From positions 26,971 through 90,970 of the forward strand of contig NZ_JAAONZ010000021.1 of the NCBI RefSeq assembly GCF_011602365.1: a DNA stretch of 64,000 bases, given 5' to 3'. The stretch is from Pseudomaricurvus hydrocarbonicus (GTDB lineage: Bacteria > Pseudomonadota > Gammaproteobacteria > Pseudomonadales > Cellvibrionaceae). Positions within the stretch are counted from its first letter, which is position 1; each line of letters begins with the position of its first letter. The notes under the pieces were generated by a model. It worked only from the letters and a program-made list of their open reading frames with translations. It was not told the DNA's origin and ran no database searches. A program made the position numbers and the translations under genes. Below, one piece after another: positions 29,801-38,373 of this stretch.

Positions 29801-29970
29801 ACCTCCATCTGAATTGGGCCCTGCCCGGCGAGGCGACGGCCTTCAGTCTGTCGGTACTCAACCTCGCCGACCGGGAGCCACCGGTGGTGCGTGAAGACAT
29901 GCGCTTTGATACCTCTCTCCACAACGCCTTTGGGCGCATGGTGAAAGTGCGCCTGCAGCATCGTTTTTAG
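26860..29970 (+). CDS. TonB-dependent receptor with N-terminal STN signalling domain
   Basis: A transducer-type receptor of at least 1036 residues. After a signal-peptide core (CLLLLLSGVALAQ) comes an STN domain (KLTFAIDAAPLANALIQFVA... GLRGEFDSETALRQMLTGLN, to about residue 90), which contacts FecR in the periplasm. A plug follows (LEELVVTGTNIRGG, INLRGLGVSRTLVLLNGKRL, NGASATYGSDAVAGVVNF), then a large barrel ending VRLQHRF. The first standard start (GTG 26860) leaves a signal peptide without positive charges. In-frame codons upstream encode LTRYRQVV, so translation may begin earlier at a non-canonical codon. With the sigma and FecR genes it forms a cell-surface signalling unit. The ligand is unknown, and the plug type is more typical of sugar or peptide receptors than siderophore receptors. 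Confidence 0.92.
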   Translation: MCACLLLLLSGVALAQEKLTFAIDAAPLANALIQFVAQSGKGVVVAVDVDTSQQVQGLRGEFDSETALRQMLTGLNLRADKNAAGYFVIRHPQPPIAAIPATDLSSPLEELVVTGTNIRGGLLRNLNPIEVVDRQTLETSGSPSMIDLVSTLPVVSGTENQSNQFRNANAAGTANINLRGLGVSRTLVLLNGKRLPASSLPHNDGQAFVDINSIPAIALEQVDILKNGASATYGSDAVAGVVNFITRDRYDGVELQASGKYIDESDGDWDLSLLGGGQWGQSHWLAAFNYTRRSELKNASREEILAPRVDIPELNRMIYTVSSIGNPGAFIPINAATASAGLTDAEVSAAATDRNNYVRDPNCTDVGGYLIDGARCGFNYVSFDNLVEKEDHWQAFTRWQRPLATNWLGDASQAYVEINYADTRVPAWKTSPSYPPVNEADANRYLPADHPGLLDFIARNPGVVENDGDVADFSGGAIFVGRPVGVSGPVTEGVRSQQTLRLLTGVRGEYGANAGASGPGSFDLSLAYARSQAEARTKDVLIDRWQSALQGFGGENCRGTEAGQNGCLYYTPFASAIAFSPNHQPALANDPQLLDWMRAEGVQNNISQLWVADALVTGSLNSDRVNSGLFKNRTLPDIDYALGLQYRNEQLQIRFNDLADVSVNPGEVSTPGELPGAFVFFRGGQEDDVSQNVVALFGELAMPVSDRLYLQLALRFEHYGGNIGQSLDPKIALRWDLTPSLSLRASSSTTFRAPSLNQTGLETTSLSLIGAAYAYKAVDRIGNPNLKPEQSVSSSLGLLWTPTDRWHINLDYWHINIDDLIIQESANAIVNATQADPASQWASQIIYDGSGNISRILSHYINGPDLVANGVDFHSQYHTPAGSGELMLGVDLAYLQRYDVSASDLIPAFSADGRLNSGTFLKSLPKWQGKLYLNYARGAFNGRLELNGISAYTDDGLNILSQTALDQYITETTVAASYLWDLHLNWALPGEATAFSLSVLNLADREPPVVREDMRFDTSLHNAFGRMVKVRLQHRF

Positions 29971-30171
29971 CCGTCCGCCGAGCCACCGGTTTTACCCACA
30001 GCGGGGTAGCGGCAACCCAACCCCGGACGCCAGCGACGGTTCCCGGCCCGGCGTCTATCAAAAGGCGTATCTATTCCACTCTTATCTTGGAGCCTGCCAG
30101 CCAGCATTGGTACAATGCCGCTCCGCTTGCCTAGCCGCAGATTCCACAACTTTTTGGTTAACCTCACCCCT

Positions 30172-32190
30172 ATGTCCAAACTCAATCCCCGTCAAAGTGA
30201 AGCCGTCCATTACATCGACGGCCCCAGTCTGGTGCTGGCGGGGGCGGGCAGTGGTAAAACCAGTGTGATCACCCGCAAAATCGCCTACCTGATTCAGGAG
30301 TGCGGCATGCAGGCCAAGCACATAGCGGCGCTGACGTTCACCAACAAAGCTGCCCGGGAAATGAAAGAGCGGGTTGGGGGACTGGTCAAAGGCCGAGCCA
30401 GCAAAGGCTTAACGGTGTCGACCTTCCACAATCTGGGACTCAACATCATCCGCAAGGAGCACAAGACGCTGGGCTTCAAGCCCGGCTTCAGCATCTTCGA
30501 TCAGGAGGATGCCCGCTCGCTGCTGAAAGAGCTGATGCTCAAGGACGGGGATCTCGACACTGACCACCTGGATCTGGTGCAACATCAAATCTCCACCTGG
30601 AAAAATGACCTGTGGTCACCGGGGCACGCCATCAGCAAGGCCCAGAGCCCCGGCGAAGAGTACATCGCCAACATCTACAAGCGCTATAACTCGGCACTGC
30701 TGGCCTACAACGCGGTGGACTTTGACGATTTGATTCTGATTCCCGCCCAGCTGTTCATGGACCACAAAGACATTCTGGAGCGCTGGCAGCGCAAAATCCG
30801 CTACCTGCTGGTGGACGAATACCAGGACACCAACTCCAGCCAGTACCTGCTGGTGAAGCTGCTGATCGGGGATCGCGGCTCACTCACGGTGGTGGGCGAC
30901 GACGACCAGTCGATCTACGCCTGGCGCGGTGCGCGACCGGAAAACCTGTCGCTGTTGCGCAAGGACTTTCCCAACCTGAAGCTGATCAAGCTGGAGCAGA
31001 ATTACCGCTCCACCAGCCGCATCCTCAAATGTGCCAACCACCTGATCGCCCACAACCCGCACGAATTCGACAAAGCCTTGTGGAGTGAGATGGGGCTGGG
31101 GGAGAATCTGCGGGTGATCCGCTGCGCCAATGAAGAGGTTGAAGCCGAGCGTGTGGCCACCGAAATTTTCACCCAGCGTCAGCATCGCAGCGCCCGCTAC
31201 GGCGATTTTGCCATTCTCTATCGCGGCAACCATCAGGCGCGCCTGCTGGAACTGAAACTGCAGCACCACCAGATTCCCTACAACATCAGCGGCGGCACCT
31301 CGTTTTTTTCCAAAACCGAAATCAAGGACATCCTCGCCTACCTGCGTTTGGTCGTTAACCCCGATGACGACAACGCCTTTTTGCGCATCATCAACACCCC
31401 GCGCCGGCAGATTGGCACCGGCACCCTGGAAGCTCTGGGCCGCTACGCCACCGAGCGGGAAATCAGTTTGTTCTCGGCCTGCCAGGAACTCGGCGTACAG
31501 AGCCACATTCCCAAGAAAAGCCTCGAACGTATCCTGCGCTTTACCCACTGGTTGTTACAGGTAGGGGATAACAGCCGCGGCAGTGATCCGGTGGGGGCAG
31601 TGCGGGAGATGGTGGAGGACATCGATTACGAATCCTGGCTGCACCAGAACGCCTCCAGCCCCAAGGTCGCCGAGAAACGCCTGGAAAACGTCTGGTACCT
31701 GGTGGACTCCATCAAAACCATCATCGAGCGCGACGACGCCGAGGACGGCAGCGGCAGCCTCGAAAACGCCATCAACAAATTGCTGCTGCGCGACATGCTC
31801 GAGCGCCAGTCGGAAGAAGAGGAAGACCTGGATCAGGTGCAGATGATGACCCTGCACGCCTCCAAAGGGCTGGAGTTTCCCTACGTCTTTCTGGTCGGCA
31901 TGGAAGAAGATATTCTCCCGCACCGCTCCAGCATTGAAGAAGACAACGTCGAAGAAGAGCGGCGCCTGGCCTACGTGGGCATCACCCGCGCGAAGAAGGT
32001 GCTGCACATGACCCTGGCCGCCAAGCGCAAACAGTATGGCGAAATCTGGGACACCACCCCCAGCCGTTTTCTGGACGAATTGCCGGAAGACGATCTGGAT
32101 CGCGAAGGCTTTGGCGAACACAGCCCGGAAAAGAACAAGGCCAAAGGCCGCGAGACCCTGGACAGCCTGCTCGACAGCCTGGACCTGTGA
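30172..32190 (+). CDS. rep: ATP-dependent DNA helicase Rep
   Basis: A 3'-5' UvrD-superfamily helicase that helps replication forks past obstacles. The 672-residue length fits Rep. Motifs are Walker A LAGAGSGKTSV (about 22-32), ALTFTNKAAREMKERV, LLVDEYQDTNSSQYLLV, VGDDDQSIYAWRGARPEN, LEQNYRST, VQMMTLHASKGLEFPYVFLV and EERRLAYVGITRAKK. I start at ATG 30172 (MSKLNPRQSEAVHYIDG). It closes the conserved region and borders the accessory cluster. Confidence 0.96.
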   Translation: MSKLNPRQSEAVHYIDGPSLVLAGAGSGKTSVITRKIAYLIQECGMQAKHIAALTFTNKAAREMKERVGGLVKGRASKGLTVSTFHNLGLNIIRKEHKTLGFKPGFSIFDQEDARSLLKELMLKDGDLDTDHLDLVQHQISTWKNDLWSPGHAISKAQSPGEEYIANIYKRYNSALLAYNAVDFDDLILIPAQLFMDHKDILERWQRKIRYLLVDEYQDTNSSQYLLVKLLIGDRGSLTVVGDDDQSIYAWRGARPENLSLLRKDFPNLKLIKLEQNYRSTSRILKCANHLIAHNPHEFDKALWSEMGLGENLRVIRCANEEVEAERVATEIFTQRQHRSARYGDFAILYRGNHQARLLELKLQHHQIPYNISGGTSFFSKTEIKDILAYLRLVVNPDDDNAFLRIINTPRRQIGTGTLEALGRYATEREISLFSACQELGVQSHIPKKSLERILRFTHWLLQVGDNSRGSDPVGAVREMVEDIDYESWLHQNASSPKVAEKRLENVWYLVDSIKTIIERDDAEDGSGSLENAINKLLLRDMLERQSEEEEDLDQVQMMTLHASKGLEFPYVFLVGMEEDILPHRSSIEEDNVEEERRLAYVGITRAKKVLHMTLAAKRKQYGEIWDTTPSRFLDELPEDDLDREGFGEHSPEKNKAKGRETLDSLLDSLDL

Positions 32191-32266
32191 CAGCCAGCAG
32201 CAACATCTGGCACAATGCCCGCTTTCACTGCCTTTCTGACCGCTCTCATTGATACAGGACGTTGCC

Positions 32267-32932
32267 TTGAAACAGCCACTCTCTTTTCTGACCTCTTTTT
32301 CTCTGGCCGGGCTACTGGCCCTCGCCAGCGCCAGCAGCACCGCCGCCGAGCTCTCCGCCACCGGCGATGATGGCCGCGAAATCCGCTTAAAAGCCGACGG
32401 CTCCTGGGAGTACACCTCCAGCGACCGGTTTGCCACCAGTGAGGACGGTACACGCGTGCGGTTAAAAGCCGACGGCTCCTGGGAATTCATTGGCAACGCC
32501 CCGGTCGCAACCCAGGAGCAGGTGCGCACCGAAGCGCTTGAGGTTACGCTGGGTGACATCGTGGCGGAGTATAAAAAAGAAAAGGCCGGTAAAAATACCC
32601 GCTACCAATCCGCAACCGTGTTTTACCTGAACGTCGATGTGTCCCGCTATGCCGACGGCCTCAACGTCGACTTGTCGCAACACGACCGGTTTAAAGTCAC
32701 CGACAGCCGTGGCAACGACTATCCCATCCTTGAGGTCACCCCCCAGCTGACCCAGTTGCAGCCCGGTAAGGAATACCCGTTTTCCATTCGTGTCGACGGC
32801 ACCACCGAAGGTCAATTTGCCGTGGGCATCAAATATTTGTACCTGGAAATCGACAAGGCCGTTTTTCACAGCGACCAGAATTTAAAATTCAGTCGGCGTG
32901 CCGATGAAGCGAAACAGAAAAAACTCAATTGA
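32267..32932 (+). CDS. Exported protein with repeated DG-LKADGSWE motifs (DUF3157-like)
   Basis: A 221-residue secreted or periplasmic protein. I start at TTG 32267 (MKQPLSFLTSFSLAGLLALA), which gives a good signal peptide with AGGA eight bases ahead; a TTG at 32249 would add six residues. Two copies of a REIRLKADGSWEYTSSDR / RVRLKADGSWEFIG motif follow the cleavage site (near residues 40-75). The rest is a beta-rich domain resembling the DUF3157 family, of unknown function. It has its own terminator. I cannot assign a role. Confidence 0.7.
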   Translation: MKQPLSFLTSFSLAGLLALASASSTAAELSATGDDGREIRLKADGSWEYTSSDRFATSEDGTRVRLKADGSWEFIGNAPVATQEQVRTEALEVTLGDIVAEYKKEKAGKNTRYQSATVFYLNVDVSRYADGLNVDLSQHDRFKVTDSRGNDYPILEVTPQLTQLQPGKEYPFSIRVDGTTEGQFAVGIKYLYLEIDKAVFHSDQNLKFSRRADEAKQKKLN

Positions 32933-32996
32933 GGCCTGCTGCGACACTCGCCCGGCAGGGAGGGTTTGACGCAGACCGCCCTCTAGGCCACTGACG

Positions 32997-33034
32997 AAAA
33001 GCCCCCGAATGCAAGCGCATCCGGGGGCTTTTTT
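32997..33034 (+). terminator. Intrinsic terminator
   Basis: AAAAGCCCCCG pairs with CGGGGGCTTTT, extended by an ATGC/GCAT inner stem after an A-C mismatch, with an AAGC loop and six T residues at the end. Confidence 0.93.
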
Positions 33035-33104
33035 GTGGTTTGCCGCTGCTTGCACAGGATACTGGGCCACTCGCGTTTGACAAGAACCCCACTTGTCGTC
33101 GAAT

Positions 33105-33130
33105 ATAAACCGAACAATCACTCAAATTAT
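33105..33130. promoter_or_regulatory. Proposed amine-regulon operator, site 1 (cupin-spdH)
   Basis: ATAAACCGAAC-AATC-ACTCAAATTAT. The CCGAAC half (33110-33115) and the ACTCAA half (33120-33125) are separated by four bases. It lies 24 bp before the cupin start. It matches site 5 (53957-53981), in front of the aldehyde dehydrogenase, at nearly every position although the two are 21 kb apart. Confidence 0.65.
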
Positions 33131-33148
33131 ATTCAGCGGAGCCCTGAT

Positions 33149-33625
33149 ATGACGATGAACAAAACGGCATTAGTTACTCTGATCACTGCCTTCAGCCTGA
33201 CCCTGTGCGGCCCAATACTGGCCGACCCGTCCGACAACAAAGAGCCGTCTGTGGTCTACCCGCAGGTGATGTCGAAAAGCGAGATCGCCGGCGACATTTT
33301 CAAACGCGACGACATGATTCTTGAAACCTCAGAAACAGGGCGCAAAACCTACGATGTGGTCTCGCTGTTGAGCCAGGATAAAAAGTTTGTCTCCGGCATG
33401 TACCGGGCCGAGGCCGGTCGCTTTGAGATCACCGAGCCCTACGGCGTTGATGAGTACATGCACTTTCTGCAAGGCGGTGTCACGCTGACCTCCAGCGATG
33501 GCAGCGTGCAGGTGATCAAGGCCGGTGATTCCGTCACCATTCCCAAAGAGTGGACCGGTGTTTGGGACACCGATGGTTACACCAAAATTTACGTGATCTA
33601 TTCACCCGACGCCCCCATCGAGTAA
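33149..33625 (+). CDS. Exported cupin-domain protein (Cupin_3 type)
   Basis: A 158-residue protein starting at ATG 33149 behind GGAG. It has a signal peptide (NKTALVTLITAFSLTLCGPI LADP), so the product is likely periplasmic. The cupin core shows MYRAEAGRFEITEPYGVDEY, HFLQGGVTLTSSDG and AGDSVTIPKEWTGVWDT, ending TKIYVIYS. It resembles the cytosolic cupin at 43093. It is 54 bp upstream of the spermidine-dehydrogenase-like gene and probably co-transcribed, so it may act with that exported enzyme. Substrate and catalytic role are unknown. Confidence 0.8.
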   Translation: MTMNKTALVTLITAFSLTLCGPILADPSDNKEPSVVYPQVMSKSEIAGDIFKRDDMILETSETGRKTYDVVSLLSQDKKFVSGMYRAEAGRFEITEPYGVDEYMHFLQGGVTLTSSDGSVQVIKAGDSVTIPKEWTGVWDTDGYTKIYVIYSPDAPIE

Positions 33626-33679
33626 ACCCGCACCGCCACGTATTGATTAAGGTACTGCACGGCATTATTGAGGTTAAGC

Positions 33680-35563
33680 ATGAGCAAAGCATCCATCACT
33701 CGCCGGGATTTTTTGAACGGCGTCGCTGTGGGGGTCGGGGGGTTGGGCTTATCGCCACTGCCCGCGCTGGCAACAGCGCCCACATCCCAGGCGGATTCAG
33801 CCTATTACCCACCGCGTCTGACCGGCTTGCGAGGCACCCATGCGGGGGCCTTCGAAGTGGCTCACTCTGTCGCCTGGCAGGGCAAGCAATGGCCGATCCC
33901 CGCCCGGCAAACCGATGACACCTACGACCTGATCGTCGTCGGCGGGGGTATTTCCGGCCTCACGGCCGCCATGTTGTTTCAACAGCAGGCCGGCCGCGAC
34001 AGTCGCATCCTGATTCTCGACAACCACGACGACTTTGGCGGCCACGCCAAACGCAATGAATTTACCGTCGGGGACCAGACCCTGATCGGTTATGGCGGCA
34101 GCCAGTCTCTGGAAGGCCCTCACAGCTATTCCAAAGTTTCACAGCAGGTGCTGAAAGACCTGGGCATCGAACTGCAGAAATTTTACGACTACTTTGACCA
34201 GGATTTTAATCAGCAATGGAAACTGAAACGCGGTCTCTATTTCAGCAAAGAGCATTTCGGGGTTGATCGGCTGACCGACAACCCGTTCAGCTGGTACCAG
34301 CAAAGCCTCGAATCGCTCACGGACACCGTGCGCCAGTTCCCCATCGCCAAGGACGTACAGACCGCGTTGCTCAACTTCCTGCGAGACACCTCGCCCCTGA
34401 CCCCCGACCACTGGAGTCAGGCGCAACGCATCGAGAACTTGAGAAGCACCAATTTCAGTGATTTTCTGCAGACCCATGCGCAACTGCCACCAGCAGCCAT
34501 CGACGTGTTTCGCGATAACATGAAAGGCATCTGGGGCGTCGGCTGGGATTCACTGTCCACGCTGGAGGCGATCCGGCTGGGCATGCCCGGTGCCGACCGC
34601 CTCGGGGTCAGTGCCGAAGAAGCCCATAGCCACTACAGTGAAGAACCCTATATTTTTCACTTTCCCGACGGCAATGCCGGTGTTGCCCGGGCGTTAGTGC
34701 GCTACCTCAACCCCGGCGCCGTGCCGGGCGAGTCCATAGAAGACCTGGTCACCAGCCAGGTAAATTATGCCCTGCTCGACAGCGACTCAGCTCCCGTACG
34801 CCTGCGCCTCAACAGCACCGCCGTTCACGTGCAGCACAGCCCCGACCAGCTCAGCGTCGATGTCACCTACGTGCGCGACCAACAAAGCATTAAGGTCAAG
34901 GGCAAGCACGTGGTGATGGCCTGTTACAACAACCTCATTCCATTTATCTGCCCGGAAGTACCTGAGGCCCAGCGCAGCGCCATCGACTACGCCGAAAAAG
35001 TCCCGCTGGTGTACGCCAACGTCGCCGTGACCAACTGGCAGGCCTTTGCCAAATCCGGTTACAACGGTTTTCATACGCCCCGCTCGACCATGTTCCACAA
35101 CATCGAAATGGACTTTCCGGTGAGCATGGGTGACTACGCTTTCACGCCCTCCCCAGAGGCTCCCACCATTCTGCACGCCAGCATGATCCCGTCCTTTCCC
35201 AACCAGGGGCTGACCAGTCGCGAACAGCACAAGCTGGGGCGTCAACGACTCTACCAAATGGCGTTTGAAGAGTTTGAGGACGACCTGTTTAAACAACTGG
35301 ATGGCGCACTGGGCAGCTGGGGTTTTGATGTGCAACGTGACATTACCGCGATCACGGTCAATCGCTGGCCCCACGGCTACGCTTACGAGTACAACGAACT
35401 CTATGACGAGCCAGACTGGGGACCGGAAAAGGGACCGCACATCGCCGGGCGGGCACGCATCGGCCGCATTTCCATCGCCAACTCCGACGCTTCGGCCTAC
35501 GCCTACGTCAATGGCGCCATGGACGCGGCAGCGCGGGCCGTGAGCGAGCAATTGAGCGGCTAA
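33680..35563 (+). CDS. spdH: Tat-exported FAD/NAD(P)-binding amine dehydrogenase (SpdH-like)
   Basis: A 627-residue flavoprotein. The N-terminus has a twin-arginine signal (SITRRDFLNGVAVGVGGLG), so it is exported folded with its cofactor. The dinucleotide-binding motif DLIVVGGGISGLTAAMLF lies near residue 90, followed by NHDDFGGHAKRNEF. The general fit is to Pseudomonas SpdH, which cleaves spermidine. I start at ATG 33680 with GAGG six bases ahead; a TTG further upstream is less likely. It follows the exported cupin and precedes a strong terminator. Substrate inferred from family memory and from the gamma-glutamyl amine genes nearby; other amine substrates are possible. Confidence 0.72.
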   Translation: MSKASITRRDFLNGVAVGVGGLGLSPLPALATAPTSQADSAYYPPRLTGLRGTHAGAFEVAHSVAWQGKQWPIPARQTDDTYDLIVVGGGISGLTAAMLFQQQAGRDSRILILDNHDDFGGHAKRNEFTVGDQTLIGYGGSQSLEGPHSYSKVSQQVLKDLGIELQKFYDYFDQDFNQQWKLKRGLYFSKEHFGVDRLTDNPFSWYQQSLESLTDTVRQFPIAKDVQTALLNFLRDTSPLTPDHWSQAQRIENLRSTNFSDFLQTHAQLPPAAIDVFRDNMKGIWGVGWDSLSTLEAIRLGMPGADRLGVSAEEAHSHYSEEPYIFHFPDGNAGVARALVRYLNPGAVPGESIEDLVTSQVNYALLDSDSAPVRLRLNSTAVHVQHSPDQLSVDVTYVRDQQSIKVKGKHVVMACYNNLIPFICPEVPEAQRSAIDYAEKVPLVYANVAVTNWQAFAKSGYNGFHTPRSTMFHNIEMDFPVSMGDYAFTPSPEAPTILHASMIPSFPNQGLTSREQHKLGRQRLYQMAFEEFEDDLFKQLDGALGSWGFDVQRDITAITVNRWPHGYAYEYNELYDEPDWGPEKGPHIAGRARIGRISIANSDASAYAYVNGAMDAAARAVSEQLSG

Positions 35564-35588
35564 TCCCTGCAGGACTATTCTGGAAAAC

Positions 35589-35622
35589 AAAAAAGGCGAC
35601 TCATTCTTGAGTCGCCTTTTTT
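35589..35622. terminator. Perfect 15-bp-stem bidirectional terminator
   Basis: AAAAAAGGCGACTCA pairs perfectly with TGAGTCGCCTTTTTT around TTCT. It lies between the convergent spdH-like gene and the membrane protein gene and has T-runs in both directions. Confidence 0.95.
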
Positions 35623-35705
35623 GCGGGTTTCTTTTTGTTTCTTTTTGCCTGCTTCTGTTCAGCACCCGGTCTGAGTTGGCTCAGACCAGGCAATGACCAG
35701 ACTGG

Positions 35706-36581
35706 CTAGTGGGCAATCTTATCGCTGTCGCCCAGCACCGTGTGCTTGCCTTCAGACTCGGCGTGCCACTCGAACAGGTTCAGTTCAATTAACGCAAACG
35801 CCAGAATCCACAAGAACGCATCCCAGAAATCCAGAAAGTCGCCATCAATGCCCCAGAATACGGCGCACAGCAACAGGATAAAATACAGCACCACTTTAAA
35901 GGCCGTGGTGACCTTAATGATGTTACCGGTTAACTTGCCGGTCAGTTGCAACCAGACATCCATGGTGAGAATCACCACAATGAGTAGCCAGTTGGCCGAG
36001 TTCACCACGTCAATCAGCGACAGCCACTGCGCCGACTGCAAAGCCTCGGTGTCGGTCACAATGCCGGTTCCCGGCAACTGATAAAAGGCACTGGCCGCGC
36101 TCAAATCGGCGCAATTGGCGGCGGCGATGGACTCGTACTCATCCAGATCGGTCATGAATGACAGGTTGTGGGCAGCTTGAGCACAAAGGTCCGTGAGCGC
36201 AGACGGCTCAAACGCATGGACGATGATGTATTTGCTCAGGTAGCCATAGCAGGCGTAGACAATGACCAAATAACAAATGCCCTTCAACCCGTTCAGCAAC
36301 CACTTCAGATTGCCTTTCAGCCTGGTATCGGAAATCACCGAGGTTTCCAGTTCAAAAATCAGCAGCAACACCACCCAGGCCGCGGTATCAATGGTGGCGG
36401 CATAGGCTTCAATCAGCTGGGAGAAGGAAATACCATTGGAAAATAAATGCGCGGAGGCCGCCCAGTCTTCCATAAAGAAGAAAAACAAATTCACGATCAA
36501 AAATGCGTAGACGCAATATTTGAATATCTTAAACCAGGGAACAGGGGTCCCGCCGGCCGATGCGGCATTACTCATAGTCAT
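35706..36581 (-). CDS. Integral membrane protein of unknown family
   Basis: A 291-residue protein with about six hydrophobic helices: KIFKYCVYAFLIVNLFFFF, AWVVLLLIFELET, GICYLVIVYACYGYL, NWLLIVVILTMDVWLQ, VVLYFILLLCAVFWGI and DAFLWILAFALIELNLFEW. A roughly 70-residue soluble loop with two cysteines (CAQAAHNLSFMTDLDEYESI and AAANCADLS) lies between helices three and four, probably periplasmic. I do not recognise a family and see no transporter signature. The start may be the ATG at 36575, which is better spaced from AAGG. It is divergent from the FAD oxidase gene and shares a spacer containing operator site 2. Confidence 0.8.
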   Translation of the reverse strand: MTMSNAASAGGTPVPWFKIFKYCVYAFLIVNLFFFFMEDWAASAHLFSNGISFSQLIEAYAATIDTAAWVVLLLIFELETSVISDTRLKGNLKWLLNGLKGICYLVIVYACYGYLSKYIIVHAFEPSALTDLCAQAAHNLSFMTDLDEYESIAAANCADLSAASAFYQLPGTGIVTDTEALQSAQWLSLIDVVNSANWLLIVVILTMDVWLQLTGKLTGNIIKVTTAFKVVLYFILLLCAVFWGIDGDFLDFWDAFLWILAFALIELNLFEWHAESEGKHTVLGDSDKIAH

Positions 36582-36876
36582 AAACCTTCACTCTTGTTCG
36601 TTAAGTATTGCTGATTTTTATCCTGTGCACAGACAGATCAAGGCCCTGGCACGGATACAGTGCCGGTACTCGGCATAGCCCTGGAGAAGCCAATCTATGA
36701 CCCTGGATGGTTGCCAAATGATCATCAGGCCTTTATGATTTAGCCATAAACCGAATTAACATTCAATATAGTCCGAATGTTTAATCAATAAACAGACTCA
36801 TTGCCAGCCTTTCCAGCCTGTAACACCGGCAGTTAACAAGGCCACAGCGTGAGCTTGAACGAGGTAAAAACCGACA
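36582..36876. promoter_or_regulatory. Divergent region, membrane protein / FAD oxidase
   Basis: A 295-bp AT-rich spacer between divergent genes. It carries operator site 2 and an extra CCGAAT half-site at 36773-36778. No clear sigma-70 promoter can be assigned. Confidence 0.5.
36746..36770. promoter_or_regulatory. Proposed amine-regulon operator, site 2
   Basis: ATAAACCGAAT-TAAC-ATTCAATATA. CCGAAT is at 36751-36756 and ATTCAA at 36761-36766. It lies 107 bp before the FAD oxidase start and 165 bp before the divergent membrane protein. Confidence 0.65.
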
Positions 36877-38166
36877 GTGAGTGCGCCCAATCGCAGTTCC
36901 CACGTAGATTCCTATTACGCGGCAACCGCCAAGCAACTCCAGACCTATCCCCGGCTTGAAGGTGAAATAGAAGCTGATGTGTGCGTGATTGGCGGTGGCT
37001 ACACCGGTCTGTCCGCCGCCCTGCATCTGGCCGAACGGGGATACAACGTCGCACTGCTGGAAGCAGAGCGCGTGGGGTGGGGCGCCTCTGGACGCAATGG
37101 CGGCCATGTCGGTGTTGGCCAGCGTCTCGGTCAGGAAACCCTGGAAAGCAAAGTCGGTAAAGAGCGGGCAAAGGCCTTCTGGGACATCGGCGTCGAAGCC
37201 GTACAGACCGTCAAAGACCTCATTGCCAAACACGACATCGATTGCGACCTGAAATCCGGCGCCCTGCACGTTTCTCACAAAGCCAGTCACGCCCAGGATT
37301 ACCAGGCCGAGGTTGAGCACCTGCAAAAGCACTACAACTTCGATCAGATCCGCTACGTGGACAGGGACGAAGTTCGACAACTGGTCGGCTCAGAAAATTA
37401 TCACTGTGGCACACTGGATACCTTCTCCTGCCATCTGCACCCGCTCAATTACGCCCTCGGGCTGGCCCGGGCCGCACATCAGGCCGGAGTGAAGATCTAT
37501 GAACAAAGCCGGGTTACGGGCTACACCTCGTCCGCCAACCCCGTCGTCTCCACTGCCGAAGGGTCGGTCAAAGCCAAATTTGTGATCCTCGGCTGCAACG
37601 GTTATCTGGGTAACCTGGAGCCGCGCATGGCCGGCAAGATTATGCCCATCAACAACTTTGTGCTGGCCACTGAGCCCCTGAGCGACGACCTGTGCCGCGA
37701 GCTGATCCGCCAGGACACGTCGGTGGCCGATGCTCTGTTTGTCATTAATTACTGGAAACTGTCGGGCGATAACCGTCTGATCTTTGGCGGCGGCGAGAAC
37801 TACAGCAGCCGTTTCCCCAGCGATTTGAAGTCCTTTGTGCGCAAATACATGCTGCGCGTCTACCCGCAACTGAAGAACACCGCAGTTGATTACGCCTGGG
37901 GCGGAACTCTGGCCATCACCCTGAACCGCATGCCGCACTTTGGCCGTCTCGAAGACAATGTCTTCTACGCCCAGGGCTATTCCGGTCACGGTGTGCCCAC
38001 AGCCACCATGGCCGGTAAGCTGCTGGCTGAAGCCGTCGCCGGCACCGCCGAGCGCTTCGACGTCATGGCCGATTACCCGACACACACCTTTCCCGGCGGT
38101 ACGCTGTTGCGCTGGCCAGGGCTGGTGGCGGGCATGCTCTATTACTCGTTGCGGGACAAGCTGTAA
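36877..38166 (+). CDS. puuB: Gamma-glutamyl-amine FAD oxidase, copy 1 (PuuB-like)
   Basis: A 429-residue DAO-family flavoprotein, similar to PuuB, which oxidises gamma-glutamylputrescine to the aldehyde. The FAD-binding fold starts at EADVCVIGGGYTGLSAALHL (about 33-52) and VGWGASGRNGG follows. The C-terminal half has NRMPHFGRLEDNVFYAQGYS and GHGVPTATMAGKLLAEA. The start is GTG at 36877; the nearest GAGG is twelve bases upstream, so the start is moderately certain. A paralogue, clearly related along its length, is at 54108. Related enzymes act on other N-glutamyl amines, so the exact substrate is open. Confidence 0.85.
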   Translation: MSAPNRSSHVDSYYAATAKQLQTYPRLEGEIEADVCVIGGGYTGLSAALHLAERGYNVALLEAERVGWGASGRNGGHVGVGQRLGQETLESKVGKERAKAFWDIGVEAVQTVKDLIAKHDIDCDLKSGALHVSHKASHAQDYQAEVEHLQKHYNFDQIRYVDRDEVRQLVGSENYHCGTLDTFSCHLHPLNYALGLARAAHQAGVKIYEQSRVTGYTSSANPVVSTAEGSVKAKFVILGCNGYLGNLEPRMAGKIMPINNFVLATEPLSDDLCRELIRQDTSVADALFVINYWKLSGDNRLIFGGGENYSSRFPSDLKSFVRKYMLRVYPQLKNTAVDYAWGGTLAITLNRMPHFGRLEDNVFYAQGYSGHGVPTATMAGKLLAEAVAGTAERFDVMADYPTHTFPGGTLLRWPGLVAGMLYYSLRDKL

Positions 38167-38373
38167 GTTAAAACCAGGAGTTAAAATTGATCGTTAAAAC
38201 CCCAGCAACGCATTAGCACAAGGATTGTGGTTGTTTAAAAAAATCTGACAGTTTAGAAGTATCGAACACCAAGAGACAATCGATAAGTCTCGATCATCGT
38301 ATTTGATTAAAAAAAGCAGCATCACACTCAGAGAAGATAACAACGAACCCTGTGATATTGAGAGGAAGACCCC
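38167..38373. other. Spacer between FAD oxidase and TonB receptor
   Basis: 207 bp of AT-rich DNA. I searched it for the shared operator and found no match. It probably contains a receptor promoter, but none is clear. Confidence 0.4.
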
